Positions 35,791 through 44,398 of a stretch of DNA of 64,000 bases are shown here, piece after piece. Numbering within the stretch: position 1 is the first letter of the stretch; the number at the start of each line of letters is the position of its first letter. The stretch spans positions 62,001-126,000 of the forward strand of contig JBBIWA010000004.1 of NCBI GenBank assembly GCA_037439425.1. The letters are read 5' to 3'. Made by a program: the position numbers and the translations under genes. The DNA comes from JBBIWA01 sp037439425. Its GTDB lineage: Bacteria > Acidobacteriota > Blastocatellia > RBC074. Below the pieces are notes generated by a model that saw only the letters and a program-made list of their open reading frames with translations, searched no databases and was not told the DNA's origin.

Positions 35791-36924
35791 TCAGTCAGCC
35801 TTCTTGCGAATAAACGTGGGCACATCATAATCCTCAGCCGCACGAGCAGGCTGCGCTTGAGGCCCGCTATTGCTGGGACGCGCTGCGGGAGAGCTGCGCG
35901 CTGGCACGGGGAAATTGTGGAGATTCTCGTTTGCGCGCTCTCTCTCGAAACCGGTCGCAATCACCGTGATCTTCATCTCGTCTTTCATCCGCGTATCGGT
36001 CACTGTGCCAAAGATGATGTTGGCATCGGGATGGGCAGCGTTGTGAATGATCTGCATCGCCTCGTCCACCTCGAAAAGTGTCAGATCCTCTCCCCCAGTG
36101 ATATTGACCAGTACGCCCCTGGCCCCTTCAATCGAGGCCTCTTCCAGCAGCGGGCTGGAAATGGCTCTTTGCGTTGACTCAAGCGCTTTGCTCTCCCCGG
36201 AGGCACGCCCGGTCCCCATCAAGGCGATCCCCATCCCTTTCATAATCGCCTTCACATCAGCGAAGTCAACGTTGATGTCCCCAGGAACGGTGATCAAGTC
36301 CGAGATGCCTTGAACCGCCTGACGCAAGACATCATCCGCCAGGCGGAAGGAATCGGCTAGCGTCACTTTACGATCCACCGTCTGTTTGAGCCGTTCATTG
36401 GGAATGGTGATCAAGGTATCAACCACCGAACGCAATTCTTGTAAGCCTGCTTCTGCCTGCCGCATACGGTGGCGACCTTCGAAGGGAAAAGGCTTGGTGA
36501 CTACTGCGACCGTGAGCGCACCCAGCTCGGTAGCCAGCGAGGCGATGATCGGAGCGGCACCTGTCCCTGTGCCGCCGCCCATGCCTACAGTGACAAACAC
36601 CATGTCGGCCCCTTCGAGAGCCTCGATAATCTTCTCCGTATCCTCCAGCGCCGCATCACGCCCGATCTCAGGATTGGCGCCTGCGCCTAGCCCCTTGGTG
36701 AGCTTCGCGCCAATCTGGATCTTGACCGGGGCCAGCGATCTCTTGAGCGCCTGGACATCGGTGTTGGCCACTAGGAACTCAATCCCTTCGATATTGGCCT
36801 CGATCATGTGATTGACGGCGTTACACCCCCCACCTCCCACGCCGATCACCTTGATGCACGCCCCCGCAACTGGTGGCTCATCACCGAAGGTAAAATTCAA
36901 TCCGATGCGATCCTCTGCTGTCAT
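35791..36924 (-). CDS. ftsZ: Cell division protein FtsZ
   Basis: A 377-residue tubulin-like GTPase that forms the division ring. 'IKVIGVGGGGCNAVNHMI' begins the GTPase domain, 'VGMGGGTGTGAAPII' (about 114-128) is the tubulin signature, and 'NVDFADVKAIM' is the T7 loop. The domain ends near residue 320, followed by a Pro/Ala-rich linker and the conserved C-terminal peptide 'YDVPTFIRKKAD' for FtsA binding. GGAGG lies 7 bases before the ATG. It is the last gene of the dcw cluster here, after a 353-base gap from ftsA. Confidence 0.97.
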   Translation of the reverse strand: MTAEDRIGLNFTFGDEPPVAGACIKVIGVGGGGCNAVNHMIEANIEGIEFLVANTDVQALKRSLAPVKIQIGAKLTKGLGAGANPEIGRDAALEDTEKIIEALEGADMVFVTVGMGGGTGTGAAPIIASLATELGALTVAVVTKPFPFEGRHRMRQAEAGLQELRSVVDTLITIPNERLKQTVDRKVTLADSFRLADDVLRQAVQGISDLITVPGDINVDFADVKAIMKGMGIALMGTGRASGESKALESTQRAISSPLLEEASIEGARGVLVNITGGEDLTLFEVDEAMQIIHNAAHPDANIIFGTVTDTRMKDEMKITVIATGFERERANENLHNFPVPARSSPAARPSNSGPQAQPARAAEDYDVPTFIRKKAD

Positions 36925-37277
36925 CCTGCGCCTCCTGCTTTAACTCAACTGCTTTTGGCTTCTTCTCAACACTCGCTTAAGCTTCCCGGGGCAATTTCAA
37001 TTCATTTCGGTTACCACTGGCCCGTCACGCATGAACTGCTCGAAAGAGGAAGAACCAGGCTGAGGCTCAGAAAACCTGATTGACCAAGGATCAGTGAGTT
37101 ATGAGAACCGCTGGTTCGCCCTGAGTTGTGGCACGTTATCTTGTGTGTGAGCGTGGATTTTAGCACAAGATCTAGATTTTCCAATAGCCAATCGCAGATC
37201 CCTCAACATTTTTCGCCTGATTCTTGCCGAAGATCCACTTTCCACAGCTTCTTCTCTTTCATCCCTCAGCTATCTTT
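36925..37277. other. ftsA-ftsZ intergenic gap
   Basis: 353 bases without a gene. In most dcw clusters ftsA and ftsZ are close together. A promoter-like sequence for ftsZ lies at 37157-37184, which would leave a leader of about 230 bases. Confidence 0.5.
37157..37184 (-). promoter_or_regulatory. Candidate ftsZ promoter
   Basis: On the minus strand: TTGGAA (37184-37179), 16-base spacer, TAAAAT (37162-37157), with TGC before the -10 giving an extended -10. It would allow ftsZ to be expressed apart from the rest of the cluster. Confidence 0.5.
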
Positions 37278-38525
37278 TCAGAGCATGCCCAGCCAGCTTT
37301 TGACACGTTCGGTGACCGAATGTGCCATCGCCTTGCGTCCTGGCAATCGCCCACCTCCTATCAATCCTTGATTACAACGCCACCCATAGAGAGCCAAGCC
37401 CACCGCAGTCGCATAACCGGGACCCTCCACCTTATCGGTCAGCCCACCCACTTCGCTGGGCGTGCCCACCCGCACTGGCGCATCGAAGACCTGCTCAGCA
37501 ACCTCGACCACGCCATTGAGCAGGGCGCCACCGCCAGTGAGCACAATCCCGCTGGATAGCTGGCGTTCAAAACCGGCGTGCCGGATCTCTTCCTGCACGT
37601 GGGTGAGAATCTCTTCGGCACGTGGCTCCAGAATGTCACACAGGATCTGACGCGAAAGCGTGCGCGGCGCACGTCCCCCGACACTGGGCACTTCAATCAT
37701 CTCCGAGGCCAGATCCGCAGTCATCAAGGGCCGATAAGCGCAACCATATTCGCGTTTGATCCGCTCAGCCTCCGGAATCGGTGTCCGTAACCCGAAGGCA
37801 ATATCGTTAGTGAAATGGCTCCCGCCAACTGGAAAGACTGCCGTATGCCACACCGCGCCGCGTTGGTAGATTGCCAGATTCGTGGTCTCACCACCGATAT
37901 CGACCAGCGCCGCCCCAAACTCGCGATCTTCCTCAGTCAACACCGCTTCGGCCGCAGCCAGTGACGAAAGCATCATATCCGCAACTGCCAGCCCCGCCCG
38001 ATTGACGCTGGTGATGATGTTCTGCTTGGCGGCGATCGGACTGGTGATGATCCGAACCGAGACAGCCAAGCGTGATCCCAGCATGCCCAGCGGATCGCCA
38101 ATTCCATCCTGATCATCCACGGTGAATTCCTGTGGCAAGACATCGGCAATTTCGCGCCCCGAAGGAATCGAGACAGCGCAAGCTGCATCAATCACTCGCT
38201 GGATGTCGTCACGGCTGATCTCGCGGTGGCGGCTGGAGACAGCGATCACGCCCTGGCTGTTGTGGCCTTTAATATGTGAGCCAGCCAGCCCGACGTAGGC
38301 TTCGTGAAGCTGAAGCCCTGAAATCAGCTCAGCGGCTTCGACGGCGCGTTTGATTGACTCGACCGCCGCATCCGGATTGACGATCACTCCTTTGCGCAAC
38401 CCTCTTGACTCGGCTTCACCAATGCCGACTACTTCGAGTCGACCATCCAATGGTTCTGCAACGACCGCCCGCACATTGGTCGTTCCAATATCCAGTCCAA
38501 CAATATGCGAAGTCTTTTTTGCCAT
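37278..38525 (-). CDS. ftsA: Cell division protein FtsA
   Basis: A 415-residue actin-like ATPase that tethers FtsZ to the membrane. 'HIVGLDIGTTNVRAVVAE' is phosphate loop 1, 'FGAALVDIGGETTNLAIYQRG' is phosphate loop 2, and 'SSGIVLTGGGALLNGVVEVAEQVF' the adenosine motif. 'VGLAGSHIKGHNSQG' belongs to the SHS2 (1C) domain. The C-terminus 'HSVTERVKSWLGML' is the amphipathic membrane-binding helix. It follows ftsQ by 50 bases. Confidence 0.96.
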   Translation of the reverse strand: MAKKTSHIVGLDIGTTNVRAVVAEPLDGRLEVVGIGEAESRGLRKGVIVNPDAAVESIKRAVEAAELISGLQLHEAYVGLAGSHIKGHNSQGVIAVSSRHREISRDDIQRVIDAACAVSIPSGREIADVLPQEFTVDDQDGIGDPLGMLGSRLAVSVRIITSPIAAKQNIITSVNRAGLAVADMMLSSLAAAEAVLTEEDREFGAALVDIGGETTNLAIYQRGAVWHTAVFPVGGSHFTNDIAFGLRTPIPEAERIKREYGCAYRPLMTADLASEMIEVPSVGGRAPRTLSRQILCDILEPRAEEILTHVQEEIRHAGFERQLSSGIVLTGGGALLNGVVEVAEQVFDAPVRVGTPSEVGGLTDKVEGPGYATAVGLALYGWRCNQGLIGGGRLPGRKAMAHSVTERVKSWLGML

Positions 38526-38575
38526 TATTTACCTCGTGAAAGTGATGGGGTGACCAGTAACGAGCTTTCTCATTA

Positions 38576-39532
38576 CTACTGCGCCAATCCTACAATCACA
38601 CGATCCGGTCGGGTGGTATTGAGATATGCCACCCGACCACCATTGATCAATCGCCTGGCATCGCTCACCTTGAGCAGACTCAAGGCTGAGAGGTCTTTGC
38701 GCTCGATAGCGCTGAGCACCTTGAGCGCTGCTTCCAGACGAGGCCGGAAGTCGCGCTCGCCGACCACTACGAGGAGGCGCCGCGATGCCAGCCACAAGCG
38801 CACATCTTGCGGATCACTGAGCTCCACTTCGTCAACCATCCCCGAGAGTCGCCTCTCGCCCTGATCCAGTTCCGCGAGTAATTGCTGGTAAAGAAGCAAG
38901 CGACGGCGATTGGCTTCGCTGGCAGCTTCGTCATTGTTTTCATCCAATCCGCTGAGCAGCGGCGGGATCATTTCCTGGCCGAACTGAAGACGCTCGCCCA
39001 GGACCACGCCATCGCGATCCACCCAGACCAGCGCACCATTAGAACGGCGCGCCAGCGCCAGTGGTTCGCGCTCGTGAATAGTCACCAGCAACTTGTCAGG
39101 CAGCACACGCACTACTTCCGCCTCGCGCACCCAGGGGTAGCGTTTGAGCGTTTGGCGCAGCTCTCTCAGGTCCGCCCGCCAGAGCCCCTCTGAAGTTCGC
39201 TCACGCAAGGCACGCTCCATCTCATCTTGCGAAGCTCGCACGATGCCGCGCCACTCAATCTCACGCAACGCGAAGAGGCTTGAGCTGGCGAAGACTCGAT
39301 AAGCACTGATGAGCCCGACCACGACTAACGATACTGCGCCCAGCACTCCAATAATCCTCAGCCAGCGCCAGCCCTGGGAGGCCCGGAGCGATTGGCGCTG
39401 AGGGCGCGCAAACTCCTCCTTCGGCAATCCGGCTGGCCGCCGCCTGGGTGCTGAGACACGACGATGGCGCTCGGCCAGATCACTGGCCGCCGCCTTCTGG
39501 CCGTGAGTCGTTTTGGGTTGGAGCGCTTTCAT
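38576..39532 (-). CDS. ftsQ: Cell division protein FtsQ/DivIB
   Basis: A 318-residue bitopic membrane protein of the divisome. The cytoplasmic N-terminus is basic, with one helix near residues 58-78 (WLRIIGVLGAVSLVVVGLIS). The POTRA domain begins at 'FALREIEWRGIVRASQDEM', and the FtsQ domain includes 'YPWVREAEVVRVLPDKLLVTIHEREPLAL'. The C-terminal part 'VAYLNTTRPDRVIVGLA' is the strand that in other species touches FtsB. It starts 3 bases after the murB stop. Confidence 0.92.
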   Translation of the reverse strand: MKALQPKTTHGQKAAASDLAERHRRVSAPRRRPAGLPKEEFARPQRQSLRASQGWRWLRIIGVLGAVSLVVVGLISAYRVFASSSLFALREIEWRGIVRASQDEMERALRERTSEGLWRADLRELRQTLKRYPWVREAEVVRVLPDKLLVTIHEREPLALARRSNGALVWVDRDGVVLGERLQFGQEMIPPLLSGLDENNDEAASEANRRRLLLYQQLLAELDQGERRLSGMVDEVELSDPQDVRLWLASRRLLVVVGERDFRPRLEAALKVLSAIERKDLSALSLLKVSDARRLINGGRVAYLNTTRPDRVIVGLAQ

Positions 39533-39535
39533 GGC

Positions 39536-40480
39536 TTAAACCTCTTCTCGCCACACCTCAACTCCGTATTCGAGTTCGATTCCTTGCTCCTGCCACGCTT
39601 TTTTCCGAATCATGTCCATTAACTTGAAGACATCTTCTGCCGTCGCTCCGCCTTCGTTGACGATGAAGCCGGCGTGTCTTTCTGAAACGCGCGCGCCGCC
39701 GCAGCTCTTTCCCCTGAAACCCAACCGATCAATAATCTGACCGGCCAGATCCACAGGTGCATCTTTGAAGATCCGAGTCGCGTTGACTCTCAGATCGGGC
39801 TGGCGCGAGAGCCGCTCCTGCCACACCCGATCCATCTCAGCCTGGATCTTCTCCCGATCGCTGGCTACCAGCTTGAGGAGCGCAGCGAGGATCAAGCTGT
39901 CGTCAGCCAAAAAGGTCCGTTCATCTTTCCGCATCGGTTCAGCTACTGGAACACAACGCACCTTCCCCTCATCAGCCACCCACACTTCCTCGACCAGCTG
40001 CCAGATCTCGTGCCCGGCTAGAGTACTCCTCATACGCAATGCCCCGCCGACGCTGCCGTTGATCCCAGAGAGAGATTCCAAACCCGAAAGGCCACGATCA
40101 GCCGCCGCCTGCACCAGGGCCGACAAGCTATAGCCCGCGTGCACACGCACCCGCTCGCCCTCAAAGATCAATCGTTCATCGAGCAACCGCAGACTGATCA
40201 CCACAAAGTCGTGAAGCTCGTCCGAGGCCAGGATGTTGGTCCCGTGACCGAGAGCACGCCAGCCAATACCTGCCCGCTGCAAGCGATCCACCAGTCGAGC
40301 TGCCCCCACCAGGGTGCTGGGATAAATAATCGCGGCCACGGGACCGCCAACGCCAAGCGCGGTGAAATTTTTCAGCCATTGCCAGGTGCGGCACTGCGAC
40401 TGTGTCTCGCGCGCTATGGCCTCGATCTCTTCGAGGCGCTCCACAACTCGCTTACCTCTTCCTCCAGCATTGCCCATCAT
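39536..40480 (-). CDS. murB: UDP-N-acetylenolpyruvoylglucosamine reductase, atypical
   Basis: A 314-residue FAD enzyme making UDP-MurNAc. 'NFTALGVGGPVAAIIYP', 'LGHGTNILASDE', 'GLESLSGINGSVGGAL' and 'FRGKSCGGARVSERHAGFIVN' follow the MurB fold. Two motifs deviate: 'RMRSTLAGHE' where NAGAYG is usual, and 'ATRIFKDAP' where G-S-x-F-K-N-P carries the catalytic Ser (or Cys). Here that place is Arg. The start is uncertain: ATG 40480, or TTG 40501 with AGGAG before it. The open frame runs into murC. Position in the dcw cluster, right after murC, supports the identity. Confidence 0.85.
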   Translation of the reverse strand: MMGNAGGRGKRVVERLEEIEAIARETQSQCRTWQWLKNFTALGVGGPVAAIIYPSTLVGAARLVDRLQRAGIGWRALGHGTNILASDELHDFVVISLRLLDERLIFEGERVRVHAGYSLSALVQAAADRGLSGLESLSGINGSVGGALRMRSTLAGHEIWQLVEEVWVADEGKVRCVPVAEPMRKDERTFLADDSLILAALLKLVASDREKIQAEMDRVWQERLSRQPDLRVNATRIFKDAPVDLAGQIIDRLGFRGKSCGGARVSERHAGFIVNEGGATAEDVFKLMDMIRKKAWQEQGIELEYGVEVWREEV

Positions 40481-40577
40481 CCTTTGCCGCTCGTAGTCCA
40501 AATAGCGCTCCTGATCTTTGCGGGTTGCAGCCGCCAGTCGTGGCTCTTCTAGAAAAAGCGACTGAAGCGGCCGTGAG

Positions 40578-41990
40578 TTATTCTTTAGTCGCTTCTCTGC
40601 TCTTCCGTTTCTCGGCTTCAGCCAGGAACTCTTCGCCCGCGCGCCAGACATTGCCTGCGCCGAGCGTCAGCACCAGATCGCCTGGCTGCGCCACTGACAG
40701 CAAAGCCTCAGCTCCCTTCTCGACGCTGCCGATGTAGCGCACATTGCGATGGCCGAAGCGTTCGATCTCCTCCGCTAAGGCAGCAGCCGTGACTCCTTCA
40801 ATCGGGTCTTCGCTTGCCGCATAGATATCGCAGAGCAAGAGCACCTCAGCATCATAGAAGGAACGAGCAAACTCTTCGTGCAGAGCCGCCGTTCGAGTAT
40901 AGCGATGCGGCTGGAAGAGCACGACCAAGCGACGGTTGGTGGATTTAGCTGCGGCCAGTGTCGCGCGCACCTCAGTAGGATGATGGCCGTAATCATCTAC
41001 TACCAGGATCTCACCGCCCTCTCTCTCAATCCGCCCTTTGATCTGAAAACGCCGTTCGGCGCCACGAAACGACTCCAAGGCTGCAGCGATAGTCTCAAAG
41101 CCGATCTCTAGATCCAGCCCCACCGTCACTGCTGCCAGCGCATTGCTCACATTATGCATCCCCGGAACCTGGAGTTTGACGCGCCCCAGCTCGCTGCCTC
41201 GCCAGCGCACACTGAAGCTCGAACCGAATCCATCGCCCGAAAGTTCAACTCCAACTGCCGAGACATCAGCCTGCGCGCTCATCCCATAGCTGATTATCCG
41301 GCGTGTGATCTGCGGAATAATCGCCTGCACATTCGGGTCGTCAAGACAAATGATCACCGCTCCATAGAAGGGGACCCTGTTGACAAACTGCACAAAACAA
41401 GAGCGAATCTCCTCCAGGTCCGTATAGAAGTCCAGATGCTCGCGATCAATGTTGGTCACGACCGCTATCGTGGGTGGCAGCTTGAGAAAGCTCTTGTCAC
41501 TCTCATCTGCCTCCACCACCATAAAATCGCCGCGACCGAGCTTGGCATTGCTGCCAAGCGTGTTAAGCCGCCCGCCTACCACTACCGTGGGATCGAAGCC
41601 CGCCCGGTCTAATATGGTCGCGACCATCGAGGTGGTCGTCGTTTTGCCGTGTGAGCCAGCGATGGCGATGCTATATTTCAAGCGCATCAATTCGGCCAGC
41701 ATCTCAGCACGCGGGATCACCGGAATCTGGCGATGCATGGCAGCGACGACTTCCACATTATCCGGCCGCACTGCTGTCGAAGTAACAATCACTTGCGCAC
41801 CTTCGATATGCTCGGCAGCGTGCCCTTCGTAGATGGTGCCTCCCAAACTCTCCAATCGGTCAGTGATCGGTGTGCGCTTCAGGTCTGAGCCGGAGACGTG
41901 ATAGCCTAGATTGAGCAACACCTCGGCAATCCCACTCATGCCGATGCCGCCGATACCGACGAAATGAATATGCTGGAATTTCTTGAACAT
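40578..41990 (-). CDS. murC: UDP-N-acetylmuramate--L-alanine ligase
   Basis: A 470-residue Mur ligase adding L-Ala to UDP-MurNAc. The N-terminal Rossmann domain has 'IHFVGIGGIGMSGIAEVL' (residues about 8-25). The ATP motif is 'AGSHGKTTTTSM' (near 111). 'VVEADESDKSFL' and 'NIDREHLDFY' are central-domain signatures, and 'DDYGHHPTEVRATL' and 'FQPHRYTRT' are typical of MurC. Normal length. A 76-base heptad-type hairpin separates it from murG upstream. Confidence 0.97.
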   Translation of the reverse strand: MFKKFQHIHFVGIGGIGMSGIAEVLLNLGYHVSGSDLKRTPITDRLESLGGTIYEGHAAEHIEGAQVIVTSTAVRPDNVEVVAAMHRQIPVIPRAEMLAELMRLKYSIAIAGSHGKTTTTSMVATILDRAGFDPTVVVGGRLNTLGSNAKLGRGDFMVVEADESDKSFLKLPPTIAVVTNIDREHLDFYTDLEEIRSCFVQFVNRVPFYGAVIICLDDPNVQAIIPQITRRIISYGMSAQADVSAVGVELSGDGFGSSFSVRWRGSELGRVKLQVPGMHNVSNALAAVTVGLDLEIGFETIAAALESFRGAERRFQIKGRIEREGGEILVVDDYGHHPTEVRATLAAAKSTNRRLVVLFQPHRYTRTAALHEEFARSFYDAEVLLLCDIYAASEDPIEGVTAAALAEEIERFGHRNVRYIGSVEKGAEALLSVAQPGDLVLTLGAGNVWRAGEEFLAEAEKRKSREATKE

Positions 41991-41997
41991 AACCTGG

Positions 41998-42069
41998 TGG
42001 GTGTTAGGTGTCGAGTCTCAGCAAGTTCTCCTTTCCTCCCTGTACTCAACACCTATCACCCAAGACCTA
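41998..42069. repeat. GGTGTTA-type heptad hairpin at the murG-murC junction
   Basis: The left arm GGGTGTTAGGTGTCGAGT (about 42000-42016) and right arm ACTCAACACCTATCACCC (about 42044-42061) pair at 16 of 18 positions. Units GGTGTTA, GGTGTCG and ACCTATC, ACCCAAG, ACCTACT have a 7-base period. The right end supplies the murG TAG stop (42067-42069). On the transcribed strand the loop is purine-rich (AGGGAGGAAAGGAG). Confidence 0.75.
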
Positions 42070-43200
42070 CTCCATGATTTTGATCGCCAGATCCACCACT
42101 CTCGCGGCTGCTTCACGGTGCGCCAGGTTGCGACTCGCTTTTGCCATCTGGCTGAGCCGTTGCGGATCACTGATCAGTTGCAAGAGCTCTTGCGCTAGAC
42201 GTTCGCCGGTGAGTTCCGCCTGCAAGAGCATCCGTCCGGCTCCGGCACGCTCAAACGCTTCAGCATTCTTGCGCTGATGATCATCGGCCGCGTAGGGGAA
42301 GGGAACCATCAGCGCCGGTTTGCCTGCGGCCGCCAGCTCCGCTACGGTAGTGGCACCAGCACGGCTCACCACCAGATCGGCCCGCGCCAGTTCCTCCTCC
42401 ATCCGCTCAATGAATGGCTTCACTTCGGCTCTTAAACCGGACTGCGCATAAGCCTCACGCACACGCGCGTAATCCGCTTCGCCCGTTTGATGCGTGAGCG
42501 AGAGTCGCTCGCTTTCAACCGCCAGTAGCGGGAGCGCGGTGATCATCGCTTCATTGATCGCGTGCGCCCCCTGACTACCGCCAGTGATCAGAATGTGCAC
42601 CACCGCTCCCGCTTCTTTTTGAGGCAGGCTGAAAAATTCAGCCCGCACCGGATTGCCGGTGAGTTCTGCTTTCTCACCAAAGAAAGCCCGCGCTTGCTCA
42701 AACGAGACCGCCGCTGCGCGCACAAATCGCGCCAGCACCCGGTTGGTGAAACCAGGCAGCGCGTTCTGCTCGGCGATCATAGTAGGCACGCCCATTAATG
42801 ACGCCACCAGCACTACCGGTCCCGATGAGTAGCCGCCGACGCCGATCACGACATCGGGCTTGAAGCTTTTAATCAAAGAGCGAACCTTCAGAAAGCTGCG
42901 TGGCAACAGCGCCAGCGAGCGAATCTGCCGCTTCAGGCCGACGCCCTTGAGCGCAGCGGCTTCAATCAACTCTAGCCGGAAGCCCTCGCGCGGCACGATG
43001 CGCGTCTCCAGTCCGCGCGCGGTGCCGACAAACAAAATCTCGCTTTGCGCATTCCGCCTTTTGAATTCTTGCGCGATAGCGATCCCCGGATAGATGTGGC
43101 CACCCGTGCCTCCACCAGCGATGATGATGGAGAAGCGGGGCGAAGTAGACGCAGAGGAACCAGCATCCCCCCCCTTGCCCGCTCGCTCCCCTTCTTTCAT
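42067..43200 (-). CDS. murG: UDP-GlcNAc transferase MurG (lipid II synthase)
   Basis: A 377-residue GT28 glycosyltransferase converting lipid I to lipid II on the inner face of the membrane. 'IIAGGGTGGHIYPGIAIAQEF' is the N-terminal glycine-rich loop (about 26-46). 'VIGVGGYSSGPVVLVASLMGVP', 'EQNALPGFTNRVLARF' and 'ILITGGSQGAHAINEAM' are further motifs. The UDP-GlcNAc pocket has 'VVSRAGATTVAELAAAGKPALMVPFPYAADDHQRKNA'. Its ATG overlaps the ftsW stop (43197-43200), indicating translational coupling. Confidence 0.97.
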   Translation of the reverse strand: MKEGERAGKGGDAGSSASTSPRFSIIIAGGGTGGHIYPGIAIAQEFKRRNAQSEILFVGTARGLETRIVPREGFRLELIEAAALKGVGLKRQIRSLALLPRSFLKVRSLIKSFKPDVVIGVGGYSSGPVVLVASLMGVPTMIAEQNALPGFTNRVLARFVRAAAVSFEQARAFFGEKAELTGNPVRAEFFSLPQKEAGAVVHILITGGSQGAHAINEAMITALPLLAVESERLSLTHQTGEADYARVREAYAQSGLRAEVKPFIERMEEELARADLVVSRAGATTVAELAAAGKPALMVPFPYAADDHQRKNAEAFERAGAGRMLLQAELTGERLAQELLQLISDPQRLSQMAKASRNLAHREAAARVVDLAIKIME

Positions 43201-44354
43201 CCTCTCTCCCTCATTCGCCTGCTTTCATCCCTCTGTTCCGAAATATTGAGCAATACTCCGACGGCCACGAGCGCAAACAGCAACGATGATCCGCCGTAGC
43301 TGACAAACGGAAGAGGAATGCCTTTGGTCGGCATCAGACTCAGCACGACGCTGATATTGAAGAATGCCTGCGCAATGATCAGGCTGGTCAATCCGAGAGC
43401 CAGCAGTTGCCCCTCCCTGTCCGGCGCCAGTTGGCTTACCTTCAAGCCACGCCACAGAAAAAATCCAAAGATGAGCACCAAGGTTACTGCGCCAATCAAG
43501 CCCAGTTCTTCAGCTACTACCGCGAAGATGAAGTCAGCATGCGGTTCCGGTAAATAAAACAGCTTCTGCTTGCCCTCAGCCAGACCCACCCCCGAAACTC
43601 CACCTGAACCGATCGCGATTAACGATTGCAGCACCTGAAAGCCTGACCCTTGCGGATCGCGTTCGGGGTGCAGAAAAGCAGTGATGCGTTCCCAACGCCA
43701 GGGGACGCGATAAACAAAGAAGTAGAAGGCCAGCAGTGGCAACGGGACCAGTGCCAATAACTGACGCAGCGGAGTCCCACCAGCAAACATCATGGCCAGG
43801 AAAATCAAGCCGAGCATGGCAGCAGTGCCCAGATCGGGCTCCATGATGATCAATCCAACCACCGCACCAGTTACCAGCCCTGCCGGAAGAAAAGTCGCGC
43901 GGAAGTTCCCCACTTCCCCAACACTTTCGCGTCTGGCCAGAAATCGCGCAAGAAAGATGACCAGCGCAAGTTTGGCCAGTTCCGATGGCTGCGCTGAGAG
44001 TGAACCAAGAGAGATCCAGCGGTGCGCTCCATTGCGCGCCGGGAAGAAAAGCGCTAGCACCAGCAGCAGCAGACTGATGCCCAGCAATCCCCAAATAAAT
44101 CCCGACCGCAGATAGTAGTGATAGTCAATCCGCATCACCACCACCATCGCACCTAAACCCAGCACGGCCCAGGCGAACTGACGAAGCAGAAAATGGTGTG
44201 CGCTTCCAAAGCGTTCACTCGCCACTCCTCCCGAAGCGCTGTAGACCATCACCACACCGAAGAGCACCAGTCCAATGGTGGCCACAGCCAGCCACAGGTC
44301 CCACTGCACTTCATCCAGCGCATCAAGTAGCCTACTTGGCGATGAGTTAGCCAT
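43197..44354 (-). CDS. ftsW: Lipid II polymerase / division protein FtsW
   Basis: A 385-residue SEDS-family glycosyltransferase with about ten membrane helices. 'GAHRWISLGSLSAQPSELAKLALVIFLARF', 'IIMEPDLGTAAMLGLIF' and 'LPEPHADFIFAVVAEELGLIGAVTLV' are SEDS signatures, including the conserved Glu/Asp residues. 'TKGIPLPFVSYGGSSLLFALVAVGVLLNIS' closes the protein. The ATG at 44354 is preferred over one 15 codons earlier, because the earlier part overlaps murD. It polymerises lipid II together with the PBP3-type transpeptidase encoded at 49892. Confidence 0.95.
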   Translation of the reverse strand: MANSSPSRLLDALDEVQWDLWLAVATIGLVLFGVVMVYSASGGVASERFGSAHHFLLRQFAWAVLGLGAMVVVMRIDYHYYLRSGFIWGLLGISLLLLVLALFFPARNGAHRWISLGSLSAQPSELAKLALVIFLARFLARRESVGEVGNFRATFLPAGLVTGAVVGLIIMEPDLGTAAMLGLIFLAMMFAGGTPLRQLLALVPLPLLAFYFFVYRVPWRWERITAFLHPERDPQGSGFQVLQSLIAIGSGGVSGVGLAEGKQKLFYLPEPHADFIFAVVAEELGLIGAVTLVLIFGFFLWRGLKVSQLAPDREGQLLALGLTSLIIAQAFFNISVVLSLMPTKGIPLPFVSYGGSSLLFALVAVGVLLNISEQRDESRRMRERG

Positions 44355-44368
44355 AAAACCGAGTGGGT

Positions 44369-44398
44369 CTATGGTCTGAAATCTGAGCTCAGACTCCA
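44369..44398. repeat. Heptad-type repeat at the murD end
   Basis: On the minus strand the murD end reads GTCTGAG, CTCAGAT, TTCAGAC, CATAGAC with a 7-base period. TCTGAGCTCAGA is a perfect palindrome. It encodes the last MurD residues (SLSSDFRP) and its TAG stop. Confidence 0.6.
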
